The notes below the pieces were generated by a model. The model did not search any database. It saw only the letters and a program-made list of their open reading frames with translations, and was not told the DNA's origin. Positions 36,960 to 48,599 of a DNA stretch of 64,000 bases are shown in pieces; position 1 is the stretch's first letter; the number at the start of each line of letters is the position of its first letter. The DNA is from Albula goreensis (lineage: Eukaryota > Chordata > Actinopteri > Albuliformes > Albulidae): the NCBI GenBank assembly GCA_022829145.1, contig CM040746.1, positions 34,980,712 to 35,044,711 on the forward strand, given 5' to 3'. The position numbers and the translations under genes were made by a program.

Positions 36960-37560
36960 CCGACAGGAGACCACAATAGCGGGCTCCATTTAGGGAACAA
37001 AATTGCAATTATTCATGTATGTTTTACAATCAGATCTTCACAGCTGTTAATTATTGCAACAGCCATGGTGAATTACGCCCGATGCCCCTTCGTGGGGTGA
37101 TGTGCCGGCCTTATTTTCCCATAATGGCACAGAGTGCCAGACTGTGGCAGGTCTGCCCTCACCCCTCATTTAAATTCTGCAGAAATGAGTGAAGTGAAAT
37201 ACTTCCAAGGTGCCTCCGGGGTAAGGCTGCCAAACAGCGCCCCAGCCACCTCCGATGGGCGCAGTCGCACATGGATATATCTATCCCTGTAATGGAAGCC
37301 AGCCCACTGCTGCGTGACCGTTTGCTCGTATTCAGGGGGGGAAAGTGTGAGCCATTGTGATGCTAATTCAAGCTATGGAAGTTTCTTTCGACCGTCGAGA
37401 CAGCCAATCTGTGGGAGCTATCTGTCGGTTTCTGTGGGCTCAGGCCTTTCCGTGACTCATTGTATTAAGTGTGTGCAGTACCGTGACTCAGTGCTAATTG
37501 TCTGCATCCTGCCCATGACATTGACTGAAATGTTACCGCTAAAACCATTGATCTGGTTGT
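36960..37560. other. Candidate regulatory block
   Basis: Begins near TTGCAATTATTCATG (about 37002) and CTGTTAATTATTGCAAC (about 37043), two adjacent ATTA-plus-GCAA words, followed by a CpG-retaining stretch (37075-37320). The frame at 37314-37655 (113 codons) shows no domain. It looks like several neighbouring elements. Confidence 0.38.
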
Positions 37561-37593
37561 TGTATATTATCTTACATGTGACAGACATGGCTG

Positions 37594-37622
37594 GGAAAGA
37601 AAAAAATATATATATATATATG
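37594..37622. repeat. Short A run and (AT)n tract
   Basis: An A run followed by about six AT units (37607-37621); low complexity. Confidence 0.8.
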
Positions 37623-37849
37623 AAAAGCAGTTCATTTTATCATGTGGTGGTCTGATTGAAACAAATATTAATTCATCCTCTATTGTGCTCCGAATGCAAA
37701 AGCAATCAAACATATACTATTACTGCAGATTTAGTGCTCTCATTAGGTTGAGCCTCTTAGGGCTGATTGATTTTGATTTTAAGTCATTCATACGAGTGTA
37801 ATCTTGTCAAAAAACGACCTGCAGCTTGTTGTGTTTAAACCGAGTGGAA

Positions 37850-38320
37850 AGTTCTGATGTGGATTTTTCCGTTGACAGAAGCACCCCCCCCCCCCTTTGG
37901 TACGGACGGGGAGGGTGAGGGGGAGATGAAATGGAGAGGGCCAGGCTGGAGGAGGACTGGCCGCTGCTCCTCTGGACGGAGAAGGACCACGCTGTGCAAT
38001 CTGCAAAGCAGGAATCAGCTGCGTCCTTCAGCCCTCAGATGCGGGGAGCAGGTTTCACTAACCTCCTACAACATATCTAAGTATTCAAGGTTCTTTTTTT
38101 TATTTTATAATTCAGTTCAGACTGAAAAGTAAGGCCTTTGCAACGGAAACAAAAGCACCGAACAGCAGCGACACTGTTCGGTGTAGCCGGGATGTTATTG
38201 GGTGATGAGGGCTGATACCGTCCCCATCTGCGGAAGCCGCATGTGTGAGAAGATGCCAGCATACCAAAGGACACCCATGGAGTTAAACACAAGGAGGATG
38301 AGATGTGCCCCACTGTGGCA
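37850..38320. other. GC-richer block
   Basis: Has a C homopolymer at about 37884-37896, a GA-rich strand tract at 37906-37990 and CpGs throughout. Opposing open frames (91 and 72 codons) have no domain. It may be regulatory; there is no specific motif support. Confidence 0.28.
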
Positions 38321-38329
38321 CGGCCTTCA

Positions 38330-39140
38330 CACTTCTGTTTGAATAACTCTGTTTCAAAGGCCTGGTTGATTGTCAGGTGACAGAGTGATGATGGATAGAG
38401 TGCCAGTCTGGCCTGCGGTCAGATTCCAAGCCTGTGGCTGAGGTCCAGTTTTTCCTCCATAGAGAGGAGTCAAAACCTCCGCTGTGTGAATATCACAAGG
38501 GTACGACGGGGAGCTTGGAACAGAACAGAATATTCTGCGCTCTCAGTAACTACAAATGATGTTGGGACTAAAGAAATAAAGCCATTAATACATATTTTGC
38601 TTTAAAAATTAACTTTCATCAGTTGAAAATAGAACAAAAATACTGGAATAAGTGCAGAGGATAGAACAGAAACCAGTGAATAATATTAAAGTCTGTCTGA
38701 GTCCCAACAAAACATGATGTTTCTGTCAAACCAACTTTTTCACCTTCTAACAAAAGAAAAAAACGAAGACAAAAAATACAAATGCAAATATTAACACAGA
38801 GACATTACAAAAACAAGAAATCTTAAAATTAATTGAATCACCATGATTTCTGTCTGGTGATGCTGAAGGAGTGGATATATGCCAGACATCATGAGTGGTT
38901 TCAAATACACCATCAGCATTCAGTTTGCACTCAGTGTGAGATTACCGCAGCTAATGTAAAAGCAGAAATTCCAGAGAATTACCGTCCTCTCCTGGAGAGG
39001 TGGATTTACAATAGAATTCTCTGGCAAACTAATTCCGAACAGGAAGGTACTGTAATCCACAGCTGTCTGACAGGTGATGGCTTGCATTTGATTTGAATAG
39101 CCCATGGTGAGTTAATCATTGCCCTGGTTTGACTAATGAA
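38330..39140. other. Non-coding stretch, nothing recognised
   Basis: AT-rich with A runs near 38752-38763. The last 150 bp before the minisatellite (38990-39140) are unremarkable. Confidence 0.5.
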
Positions 39141-39144
39141 AATA

Positions 39145-39636
39145 CAGTACTGTTAGTCACCATTGCTAAACTGGGCTTTTCACTATAGGACTGTTAGTCA
39201 CCACTGATAAACTGGGCTTTTTGATACAGTACTGTTAGTCACCATTGATTAATTGGGCTTTTCACTACAGTACTGTTAGTCACCATTGCTAAACTGGGCT
39301 TTTCACTACAGTACTGTTAGTCACCATTGATTAACTGGGCTTTTTACTGCAGTACTGTTCGTCACCATTGGTAAACTGGGCTTTTTACTACAGTACTGTT
39401 AATCACCACTGATAAACTGGGCTTTTTGATACAATATTGTTAGTCACCATTGCTAAACTGGGCTTTTTACTACAGTACTGTTAGTCACCATTGATGAACT
39501 GGGCTTTTTACTACAGTACTGTTAGTCACCATTGATGAACTGGGCTTTTTGATACAATACTGTTAGTCACCATTGAAGAACTGGGCTTTTTATTACAGTA
39601 CTGTTCGTCACCATTGCTAAACTGGGCTTTGTCATT
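39145..39636. repeat. 41-bp minisatellite, 12 units
   Basis: Twelve head-to-tail units of 41 bp (492 bp in all). Each unit carries CAGTACTGTTAGTCACC, then ATTG with a variable three bases, then AACTGGGCTTTT and a variable end. Unit variants show structure: units 2, 7 and 10 end in GATA; units 8 and 11 then begin CAATA instead of CAGTA; units 6 and 12 share TTCGTCACC; units 2 and 7 share CCACTGATA. This pattern points to block duplication inside the array. Nine units contain TTAGTCA, the complement of TGACTAA, an AP-1-like variant. The array has no coding role. Confidence 0.97.
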
Positions 39637-39644
39637 GTCCTACA

Positions 39645-40560
39645 ATGAACACATAAGGCTTTAGGCACAGTCTCACACTAATTATGTTATCCTGTAATTT
39701 AACCTTAGTTGTATGGGACTGTAATGTAACTAAGAAGTATCACGCTGGCTCAACATGAAAGCAAATGAAAGTAGCGTGCACGTAGCACAAAGTCCCCCTC
39801 TAACACTGGCATATTTAGTTCAACAGGGAAACTGTGCTACACCTCAATGAGACGATCCCTTACATTATATGAAATGTGCATTGTCTGTTTACGGGCATAA
39901 AACTTTCAATCAAAACAGACATTAGTCTTTTAAGAGCATATGCTATTCTGTTTTAAAATGAAAATAATACATTCGAAAGTACTTGGTTGCTGGTCTCCAC
40001 TGAAAAAGAAAACACTCAAAGCAATGGAAGTTGAAATGAACAGTCTGGTTTGGTCAAATCACATATGTTCTGAAAGAGACCCAGCTTGTTTGAATGGGTC
40101 CTAGACAATGTCTCAGTAGCAGCAGGCATGGATAGGAGTGAATAAATGTATGACACATTTTTCATATAGCACAAAATCAGAATGTGATTTGCCTGTCTCA
40201 ATACCATATTTGAAAGTACCACATTAAAAAAAGAAATTACTCTTCCTTGTTCAGCGAAATGCTACTCATTACAAAATCAATCAGGATAACTAATGAGAAG
40301 CCCAGGTAGATGTACTGAATGCATACATTTTACATTTCTCATTTCATTTCACATCCTGTGACTTGTCAGCCAGTCAACTAGCTTATGACATTTGCGAGTT
40401 CAGGCCATTGGGCGCTGAGAGATGTTTGCAGCCAGATAGTTCATAATAATATTATTAGCTATTGAGCAGTCTTCATGATGAGTGGTTTCTCCTCCAGCAG
40501 ACATGCGTTTTGTATGAATATCTGAGCCATTTTCCCCCTTTCTTCCCAGATTGAATTGAA
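39645..40560. other. Non-coding stretch, nothing recognised
   Basis: AT-rich unique-looking sequence. No transposon words were recognised. Confidence 0.5.
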
Positions 40561-40590
40561 CCTTGGTTTCAGCACCACCCACTGGGACAA

Positions 40591-40640
40591 CCCCCCCCCC
40601 CCCACCCCCAAACACACACACACACACACAAAAACACAGC
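40591..40640. repeat. C homopolymer and (CA)n tract
   Basis: Thirteen C residues, then CACCCCCA, then an AC tract with an A run. Length is probably unstable in the assembly. Confidence 0.92.
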
Positions 40641-40799
40641 CCCCAGTGGAGGCAGCTTAACTTGTGACTCCCCATAGTCTTCACGTTTTTATACTTTTTC
40701 ATGTTGCAGAAGTGGTACCAGTCACATATTGCCTCTGCTGTGATTGGAACACAATGCTATTATCATGAAACCTGCGCCAGGCCATCAAGCAGAGATCAC

Positions 40800-41000
40800 T
40801 GGAGAGTGATAAGCCTAACGAGTTTAAAGGGCTGACCACGACTTACCCCACTGAGTCTGAGCCAATTGCCAGTTGTTGCCTTGCCAGAGTAGACCTCTCG
40901 CCCAAAGCCAGTAACGGCGAGGCTGGGACTCAAAATCCCATCCTTGGGATGCACAGCAGGCACCTTGAACATGTGCTTCACCTAAAGGCCAAGTCTGATC
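40800..41000 (-). mobile_element. Possible tRNA-like SINE (weak)
   Basis: On the minus strand, GGCCTTTAGGTGAAGC is followed by GGGATTTTGAGTCCC, which has the 4-bp stem and 7-base loop of a tRNA T-arm. That is the layout of a SINE head. No known family body or tail was recognised downstream, so this could be coincidence. Confidence 0.3.
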
Positions 41001-41009
41001 CATTTTATT

Positions 41010-42050
41010 GAATGGCTTTGACAATCCTAGCCAGCAGGCGTCGATAAAACTCCAAGACAATCACGGCATAGTTCTTTTAGCACCCGATTCCTGCAAAACA
41101 CAGCTGTGTGAATGCAAATGAATATGATATGATTTTTTTTTTTCAGGGTTTTGTGAGTTCACTCTGAGTTTAATTCTGACCATATAGTAGATTTTTAATG
41201 AAATGTGTGTGCATACTCTTGAAGGCATGGTGGTTAATTATATTTTGGAACAGGCCTGCAGAGTATAATTTAAAGATACAGTCATATCAAACTAGTTTTA
41301 ATAAATGTATATCAAAAGCAATCTGCGAAGAAAGTTTTTTTGATCAAAGCAGATGCTTGCCTAATTTATGTACATGGTATGGCCATCTTTTTCTTCAAAA
41401 GTTGGTATCTCTTACTTACTGCAATCCATTTTGTGTAATATACAAGTGTGATTCCAGCCATACTTTTGATTAATGTGTTCTTAACAAAGCATATGTAACA
41501 TAGTTTTAATCAATTCAAATCTAAAAAATGTAAAATTTGGCATCATATTGACTCATCAGATTCAATTCAAGGTCAATTCAAAATGTTATTAGCACAGACT
41601 ACGTTTGTGTTCATCCAGAGAAATCTCATCTCTTTCCATGATGCATGAGAACTGCTGTAAAACTGGCCAAAGATCAGATAGAGATAACCTATGATGATGA
41701 ATATTGCAATTCACATTATATCTATATTCTCAAAAAATGTACACTCAAGGGATGTTTTACTTAAGTTTTTTAAAAAAGAATTAATGAACCTGGCTACAGG
41801 AGCTGTTTCATATAATCATTAAATAAACATAACCAGGGGTATGTAAACATACCTGGAGGGCACAGGTAGGATTTATTTGAAAGTAAATGTCATTTTGACA
41901 CTTGAGGGTATTCCTTATTTTTTTCCATCTTACTTTACACTAGAACATAAGTAAATACAAGAAATAACTTGCCAGGATTTTTAGTGCAGTGAAACACCGA
42001 GGGATTCTTGAAGATCAAACCCAAAGCAGGCATGCTCTCTAAAAAATAAA
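41010..42050. other. AT-rich non-coding stretch
   Basis: T run at about 41132-41142 and an A run at about 42047-42058. Nothing else is recognised. Confidence 0.5.
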
Positions 42051-42059
42051 AAAAAAAAT

Positions 42060-42490
42060 GGTGAGCTCAGATTAGCTTGAATGATCCGCTCTTGGAAGAT
42101 TTCCCTCAAATACATTTCTTATGCAGTTATGCTTAAAAGCAGTGAGAAACAAATGCCGCTTTCAGTCAAATGTTGGCTGCAGACCTCGGAAGATGGGTTT
42201 GAGATGAGCAGAGGGCAGGCAGCGGAGGGTAAAATGGTGCACGCGCAGAGGACACAAGAGCCGGTCAGCAGATTGTAGTTATTATGCCAGTGCCATATGC
42301 TAACCCACTGACAGACCCGGAGGACGCGTTTCCAAAACTCCATCCAGCTATGATAACGACCCACTGTTTTAAGTTAATGGCAAGTCATCAGTCTTAAGAA
42401 AATGGCACAGAACAAGACAGGACTCCCAGTGAAAAACAGAGCTGGTGGAGAGGCAGAACCTGAAGGGCTCATTTTGGAGGAGGATATTCG
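42060..42490. other. Candidate regulatory block (weak)
   Basis: More balanced sequence with CpGs near 42085-42330. Opposing frames of 65 and 81 codons lack domains. No strong motif cluster is seen. Confidence 0.27.
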
Positions 42491-42799
42491 GGGCTTTTGA
42501 GATCCCCGAGCCCCTACTTCAGTCCGACGCCTCTGAGTTTGTGTAAAGTACTGAAAAACAAGCTTGCTTCACAGCTTGGATACAAACATGGATGCAGAGG
42601 GCAGCTGCAAAATTTTCTTTTTTTTTTTCCAAGCCATCACAAGTCAATTTATTTATCTTTTCAGAGTTTCATTACTAAAGCATATCTGTATATCATGTGT
42701 GATTGAATGCATTTATGCATGTATTTTTTTATTTACTAACACATGAATACTTTTTAAACTTAGATAACATGGACGTATTGTACAAAAAATGTTATCTAT

Positions 42800-43290
42800 G
42801 CTGAAACACTAAACGAATTATAAATGCAATAATGACTCCAACAATGACAACATCGTGAGGAACAAATCCAATCACACAGGTGTGCCTCTGGCTTTGGGTG
42901 CCAGGGTACCACAGCATTTGCCCACTGCCATAAGGAGAGCTGAAGATGCAGACTGGCCTCATCAGCACTAAGCACCATGATCAGACCATGCCGCTAAAGG
43001 CTCTGGGGACTGGTTAAATGCCCTGAGGGAAATATGGTAGACCAGAGAGCCGGCATCCCATCCTGCTGGGCTACACTGGATCCCCAGCAGGGGCAAGAGG
43101 CCTTTCACAGCGCAAGTGTGTGTCCTCCTCCTGTTAGGCTGATAGCTCCTGGAGTTCAGTCACCTCACAGAGTGTTCTTTTGGTGACAGGCTTGTGCTTC
43201 TTCAGGCCTGGGCGTGTGCAGGGATTTCATAAATAACATCCCTGAGGATGTGGCTGTCAGTCCGGGAGGGTCTCAGAGTCTGCAGGTTTT
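42800..43290. other. GC-richer block, possibly an old repeat
   Basis: A long evenly GC-rich stretch (about 42880-43270) with CCAGCAGGGGC near 43084, which partly resembles a CTCF core. Its even composition and lack of ATTA words differ from the other islands, so an unrecognised interspersed repeat is as likely as a regulatory block. Confidence 0.25.
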
Positions 43291-43647
43291 TCTGGTTTTC
43301 CTTTCTTTCTGCAGTCAGTTTAGGACTTGGAAAGAATGTGCAAGAGCTGTTAGAAATGTTGACATCTAGTAAGATGATATTAGAAACGTTGACATCTAGA
43401 AAGACAATAACAAATACAACTTTTTTTTTTATTATGCATGTGTATGAATGGAATATTGCACAATGGTGGCACAGGATATGCAGCAACAGCCAGAGATACT
43501 TGGGAGGTTGTGAGTTTAAGGCATTATCTCAATCGTTCTTTGGAGAAAATGCAGCTGTCATATTGTCTCATTAGATATATATTCATTATGATGCTGTTAA
43601 ATTCCTCGATTGGGTTGTATGCCTGTGAGTTACTGTATTTTCATTAA

Positions 43648-43672
43648 GGTGGGTGGGGTGGGGAGGGTGGGG
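43648..43672 (+). repeat. G-rich tract, potential G-quadruplex
   Basis: Runs GGG, GGGG, GGGG, GGG and GGGG separated by single T or A. This meets the usual quadruplex pattern on the plus strand. Confidence 0.85.
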
Positions 43673-43859
43673 TCACATGTCACAAAAAGTCCATTCATCC
43701 ATTATCTGAAAAGATTCCTTTTTTCTAGTATTTAATCAACAAAGAGGCAGTTTATACAAATACTATTTCCACTTTTCTGTTAGCAATCTGTCACTAATCA
43801 CATTGAACCCATGGTCAGCCAGACTAATTAACCCTAGGGACACGACTGAAATGAATTTA

Positions 43860-44480
43860 ATTATTCATTTATTTTCCCAATATAGCACACAGTGGAACAG
43901 GAAAGTTCCAGCTTCGGCGCCTGATGCTGCACGTTACTTACTATTGCAACATTTATCAAAGTGAAATCAATTTAATGTTAATAACTGAAGCGGAATCCAG
44001 TCAGCCAAAGCAGTTTTAATCAACAATTATAGTAAAAACAGACAGGAAATAATGAATTGCTGTGAGAACAGGAACTCAATTGCCAGGTCATTGAAAAATG
44101 AGTTTTGCCCCACAGGATTCTGATAAAGGAGACAATCAGTGTAGACAAGTACTGCTCTCCTTGTTGAAAAGGACGACGCAACTGTAAAACTTTATCATGG
44201 GAGATAAATGGAAAAGCAATAAGTGCCTGTTCTGCTTGTTCACAGGACCAGAACGTGGAACCGCAATTAGATAACGTTTATGTTTTTTAATCAAATCAGA
44301 AATTGAGAGGAAATTGAATTGTTGGAGAGCCGCACGCGATTACGATGGTGGTGGAAAAAAAAATACTCAAATTGTTAACCAAAAGCATTATCGCTCATTT
44401 CGGAGGACAGATTGGCGAGGCTCGTTGACGGATTGATTTCACGGCATCCCAATTAGTGCTCTCAGGTCCTTGTGGAGCAC
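43860..44480. other. Candidate regulatory block (long)
   Basis: Dense in AT-core motifs: TTTAATTATTCATTTATT at the left end, ATCAATTTAATGTTAAT near 43966, TTTATCATGGGAGATAA near 44190 (GATA-type words), GCAATTAGATAACG near 44262, and CpGs at 44320-44430. No open frame over 76 codons crosses it. It is one of the better enhancer candidates. Confidence 0.38.
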
Positions 44481-44689
44481 CGTGGTGCTGAGCCTGCCAC
44501 CAGGGCTCATGGTCATAAATAATGTACTTGTCTGTAGTTCAGAAAAATAAAAAAGATGCTCATTTGAGAAAGGAACCCCCACCCCACCCCTCACAATGAG
44601 TTTGTTATCATTGGAAACTATATTGTGAGTCTGACAATCTGCTTTATGACATTGTTGATTATTGCTCATTCAAAGCTCCTGCATCAGTC

Positions 44690-45030
44690 ATAAGTCACAT
44701 ACCATGTAATGAGAGAGAGAGAGGTGTAGAGGAAGAGCGAAAGCAGACACCTGCTGATTCTGTCTGCTAGGCCCTCGGAAAATGGCACCACCGTTTTGGC
44801 CATATGTCCCTTATGAAGCTAGGCCTGTGAGCCACGCAAGGGAACATTAAACATACAGTGTTCCAAGCAACAGGCATTGACACATCCGCCCGGCATCACT
44901 TTCAACATCACGGCCGTGACCTGAATTTGCACGCTGTTTATCAGGCTGCGATAAACATATGGTGAACAGTGTACTGGAGCTGTGGATTACAGTAGCCTCA
45001 ACGAGTGTCTGGGCAGAGCTGAATGTATAA
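44690..45030. other. Candidate regulatory block
   Basis: A (GA)n-like word at 44711-44722 opens the block. CpGs are retained at 44835-44960 with an ATCACGGCCGTGACC near-palindrome around 44908-44922. Sequence complexity is high. The inference is from composition only. Confidence 0.3.
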
Positions 45031-45241
45031 TGAGATTGCAATAGCAATAAAAAAATGCATAATAAATAAAATATTATTTATTGAATAATAAATAAACTTG
45101 ATGTTTGTCAAACCTGACATGCATGATGTATCATCTATTTTGCAGTGGCATGCTTATAAGATGCATATTTAAAGTTTTTTTTTTGTTTGTTTGTTTTTGT
45201 TATAGCCATATTGTTTTCCTGTTCAAAGAAGTGTCTACATA

Positions 45242-45400
45242 GGGGCAGCACATTGTGTAACGACCTTAGCATTACACTGTAGAACAGAGGGTCATGGGTT
45301 CATATCTCAGGCAGCAAACATCTGCTGTTCCCTTAAGCAACACACTTTACCTCAAGTGCTCCTGCGAAAAGTCCAGCTGCATAAACTGGTTGCAACATTT
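45242..45400 (+). mobile_element. tRNA-derived SINE (decayed)
   Basis: GGGGCAGCACATTGTGTAACG gives the head, GGGTTCATATC the B box, and TTCCCTTAAGCAACACACTTTACC the body. The tail begins CAGCTGCATAAACTGGTTGC and then runs into A/T-rich sequence. This is the same general plan as the copies at 13.7 and 26.5 kb but on the plus strand. Confidence 0.8.
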
Positions 45401-45409
45401 TAAAGAAAA

Positions 45410-47080
45410 ATATTGTTTTATATATATATATTTTTCCGGATAAGGACAGGGCCAACTGTTAATCTTCTGTATTCATTATTACACCATAAACTGATTAAAT
45501 TAAGCTTTTTGAATAAACAGAAGAGTAATAATAACAATGTAAGAAAAACCAAATGAACACATTACCAATAATTGCGTGCAAATGCTCCCATGAAAAAAAT
45601 ATGAATTGTGTGTCAAAGTCAAATGCCATTCAGGAGGAATGATTTTGCTGTCACTCAGTGTCTGTATAAGCAGGTGGATATTTTCCCTCAGTAACACATT
45701 TAAGTCGTGGCCATGTTTGATTACTTTACATAAGAGGGCACACTTCAAGGTCAAAGTAGAAACGTTTGAGTCAAATGTTAGTGCCCAGTCAGAACTGCTG
45801 AAACTGCAGTATGCATTGAAAGTTAACATTAAATGGGACAGGCTTATGTACCATTGAGTGCATGTGCTCTAAATAGGCAGAAAGAAGACTAAACACATTT
45901 TTGAATGTGACAAATGTGTCAGCGACATGGATATGTGCAAACTACAGGGTACAGCTCCACATAATAAGACAGATTTTTTCCTGTATTTGACTCTAGATTT
46001 AGGGTTCCCCATGTATGAGTTACAGTAGTTTTTATACATACCCCCCATTTCAGGGCACCATAACGGGTGGGCCAAATACCTTCAAAGGTGTTTAGTCAGG
46101 TGTGATTCAATTGCTTCCTTAGTGCTGGTGAAAGAGAAATTGCAGTACCTAGTCTTAATTCTTGGCTTTTGATTGCCTTGATTGGCCGAGTCAGACATCC
46201 AATCAAAATCCAGCTGAGTGTGCATTTCATATGCTGAAGAAAAAAGGAATGTAACCTATGATGTAAGATGGAGCTGAAGATGGCTGCAGTACAGGTCTGG
46301 CAGAGCATCACCAGAGAGGATACTCAGTGCCTGTTATGTCTATTGGGGACATCACAAGCTTTAGGCAGCAATTGCGTGCAAAGGATACGCAGGGGGACCT
46401 TTTGCAAAGATCCCCTTTTTTCAAAAGCTGAGAATTTGCACTGTTACTTGTGTGATTACTAATTTAAAATTGTAGGGTACAGAGCCAAAAAACTCTCAAA
46501 CACTATGGAGGGCAATGCCTTTACACTTCCTGTGCTAGAAATCACTGCAGTTTTATAATGAATTTATAGAGACAAGACTGCTGTATATAGTGCATTATCT
46601 TTCAGTCAAACATTGTTTATAAAACCATGTGACTTGTACGCTTGCTCATACGCTAGTCACCAGTTGTTGAAAGGCTTTCTGATCGCCTGCAACCTTTAGT
46701 TTTTAATTTGAGGGGAATAATTACCGACTTCAAAAATCAAACAGTTCGACATGATGACATCAAACAACACGTTTGACATTTACAACACAGTGTGTGTCAT
46801 GCAAATTGATGATATCAGACAGTCACTGTAGACAACAATGATACGGAACTGTGCGCATGTCATGAGAATGAGCAGAAATAATGACTGCGTTGTCTCGGAA
46901 CTCTTAAGCACTTTGTGTTCTCTCATTTCATTTGATGAACAATGAATTTGCTCACACTTCATAATGAAGGGGAGAGAAGAGAAACGGATGTTCTTGATTT
47001 TCTAAAAGAAAGGCAAACTAGTAATAAAAAAATAGCATATGTTTTTTTTTTTTTTTTTTTTTAAATGCAACTATCAAATT
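45410..47080. other. Non-coding stretch, nothing recognised
   Basis: AT tract at about 45419-45431; T run at about 47042-47062. The 109-codon minus-strand frame at 45500-45829 has no domain. Confidence 0.5.
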
Positions 47081-47089
47081 GCATTATCT

Positions 47090-47610
47090 GTGTGATGTTC
47101 GTCTGGCGCAACTGCAGTTTCTGCTGTAGCACCCTGCAGTGCCATATATGTTCAGAACAGTCAACAAGCAGTGCATATACCCACTGTTTCTAGCAAAAGA
47201 ACAGGAAATCACAATGAAAACAATAATATGCAGCAGGGAGGAGTCTGGGATTTGATCAGTATGCGCTGGCCCAAATCCTGGCTCAGCAATGCAACTCTTT
47301 ATCATCTGCTCAAATCCCCCCCTTTACCTGATCTGTTCGCTGATACGCAAAGGAATTCAATCAGCCTACCACCAAGAATAAGGTTCCACATTGCCGCAGA
47401 AAAGTTCACCAACTTCAATAGGCTGCCAAACCTTTAAGGATGGTCTTTTGCTGCCCAACATTAAAGGTGACCTCTGCTTTTATTTGGGTGATTGTGCACC
47501 CACCAACACTCATCACCGGGAAGTATTGAGAGCTGGGCTGGCTACATCTTAATTCACTGAGAACAAAATGGGTTACAACCTCTAATTTTCCGAGTTCCAT
47601 TGTGACTGAA
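47090..47610. other. Candidate regulatory block (weak)
   Basis: Balanced sequence with a few CpGs (47100-47110, 47338-47395). No motif cluster is strong enough to name. Confidence 0.25.
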
Positions 47611-47619
47611 GGACCAGTG

Positions 47620-48335
47620 TGTGTTGCCTGGACTTCAAATCAAATATGTGCTTGGGGAAGAAAAAAAGAAAGAAAGAAAGGAAGGAAGAAAAAAAGAAAC
47701 AGCATTGTGTTGTTCAAAGGAGAGGGAAAGAGAGGAAAAAAAGAATATTCTGAAAAAAGGGCTTTGTTTTCATCACTGTGAACAAACTGACCGTAAACTT
47801 GGGAACAAGCCAACAGCTGTGCCAACTGCCACTATAAATACATGGCTCGGACACAATTTCAGTCTTTTTAGTTAGCTTTTTGTTTATATACAATAATTAC
47901 ATTTATACAGATTGTAAACAAATAAAACATCTTTTAAAAATAAAATCAACAGCAATGGTACATAGCAAGAGAAAAGTACTATACTTATAGTATACTATAT
48001 ACTTTATACATACTATACTTACATGTTTTCAGTTCAGTTTTTTTAACCATTTCTTTGTCCTAAATTTGATGATGCTCTGCACACTCTCCACAAACTCTAA
48101 ATCTGTGATTATATATCACATGAACTCAGTGTTACAATCTTTCATAGACATATTGAAATATATTTTGGCAATTCATTCACATTTTAGTGGTAATCATTTC
48201 TTTAAGGGCCTGCAGTACGGTATCCATTTCAGAAACCTACTTATGACATAATACATGCTATTACAGTTGATATTTGACATATTACAACAGACTACATTCT
48301 ATCACTCAACATGCTAAGGGCTAATGCAAATTAAT
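47620..48335. other. Non-coding stretch with a purine-rich strand tract
   Basis: An AAAG/GAAA-rich tract lies at 47660-47760. Local AT palindromic words (ACTATACTTATAGTATACT region) occur at about 47978-48030. Nothing else is recognised. Confidence 0.55.
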
Positions 48336-48340
48336 AGACA

Positions 48341-48590
48341 GGCAGCACAGTAGCCTCACAGCAGGATTGACTGAGGTTGATTTGCACCTTGGCTGGGCCC
48401 TTTCTTTACAGAGTTTGTATATTTTTTCCATGTTCTTGTGGGCTTTGGGTTCTCTAGTTTCCTCTTACAGACTGAAGACATCCAGGCAATGCAAACTGGA
48501 CTGGTCAGTTTTATCTGTATGTGCGTATGTGTTGCTTACAGTGGGTATGTGTGATGAATAGATTATGAACATTTATTGTAGCAATCTCAC
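48341..48590 (+). mobile_element. tRNA-derived SINE of the GTTTGCATGTTC-type core
   Basis: The head GGCAGCACAGTAGCCTCACAG and an eroded B box (GGTTGATTTGC) are followed by the diagnostic core in decayed form: CAGAGTTTGTATATTTTTTCC, then TTCTTGTGGGC, GGTTCTCTAGTTTCCTC and CAGACTGAAGACATCCAGG. These correspond in order to GAGTTTGCATGTTCTCC, GTGTGGG, CTCCGGTTTCCTCC and AGTCCAAAGACATG of a SINE core common in fish genomes. The copy is old. Confidence 0.8.
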
Positions 48591-48599
48591 CAAGATAAC

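Noticed and set aside
39145..39636. 41-bp array as a CRISPR array
   Set aside because: Units are contiguous diverged copies with no unique spacers, in a vertebrate genome.
43083..43096. CCAGCAGGGGCAAG as a CTCF site
   Set aside because: One base short of the core and weak at the right end; not strong enough to list as a feature.
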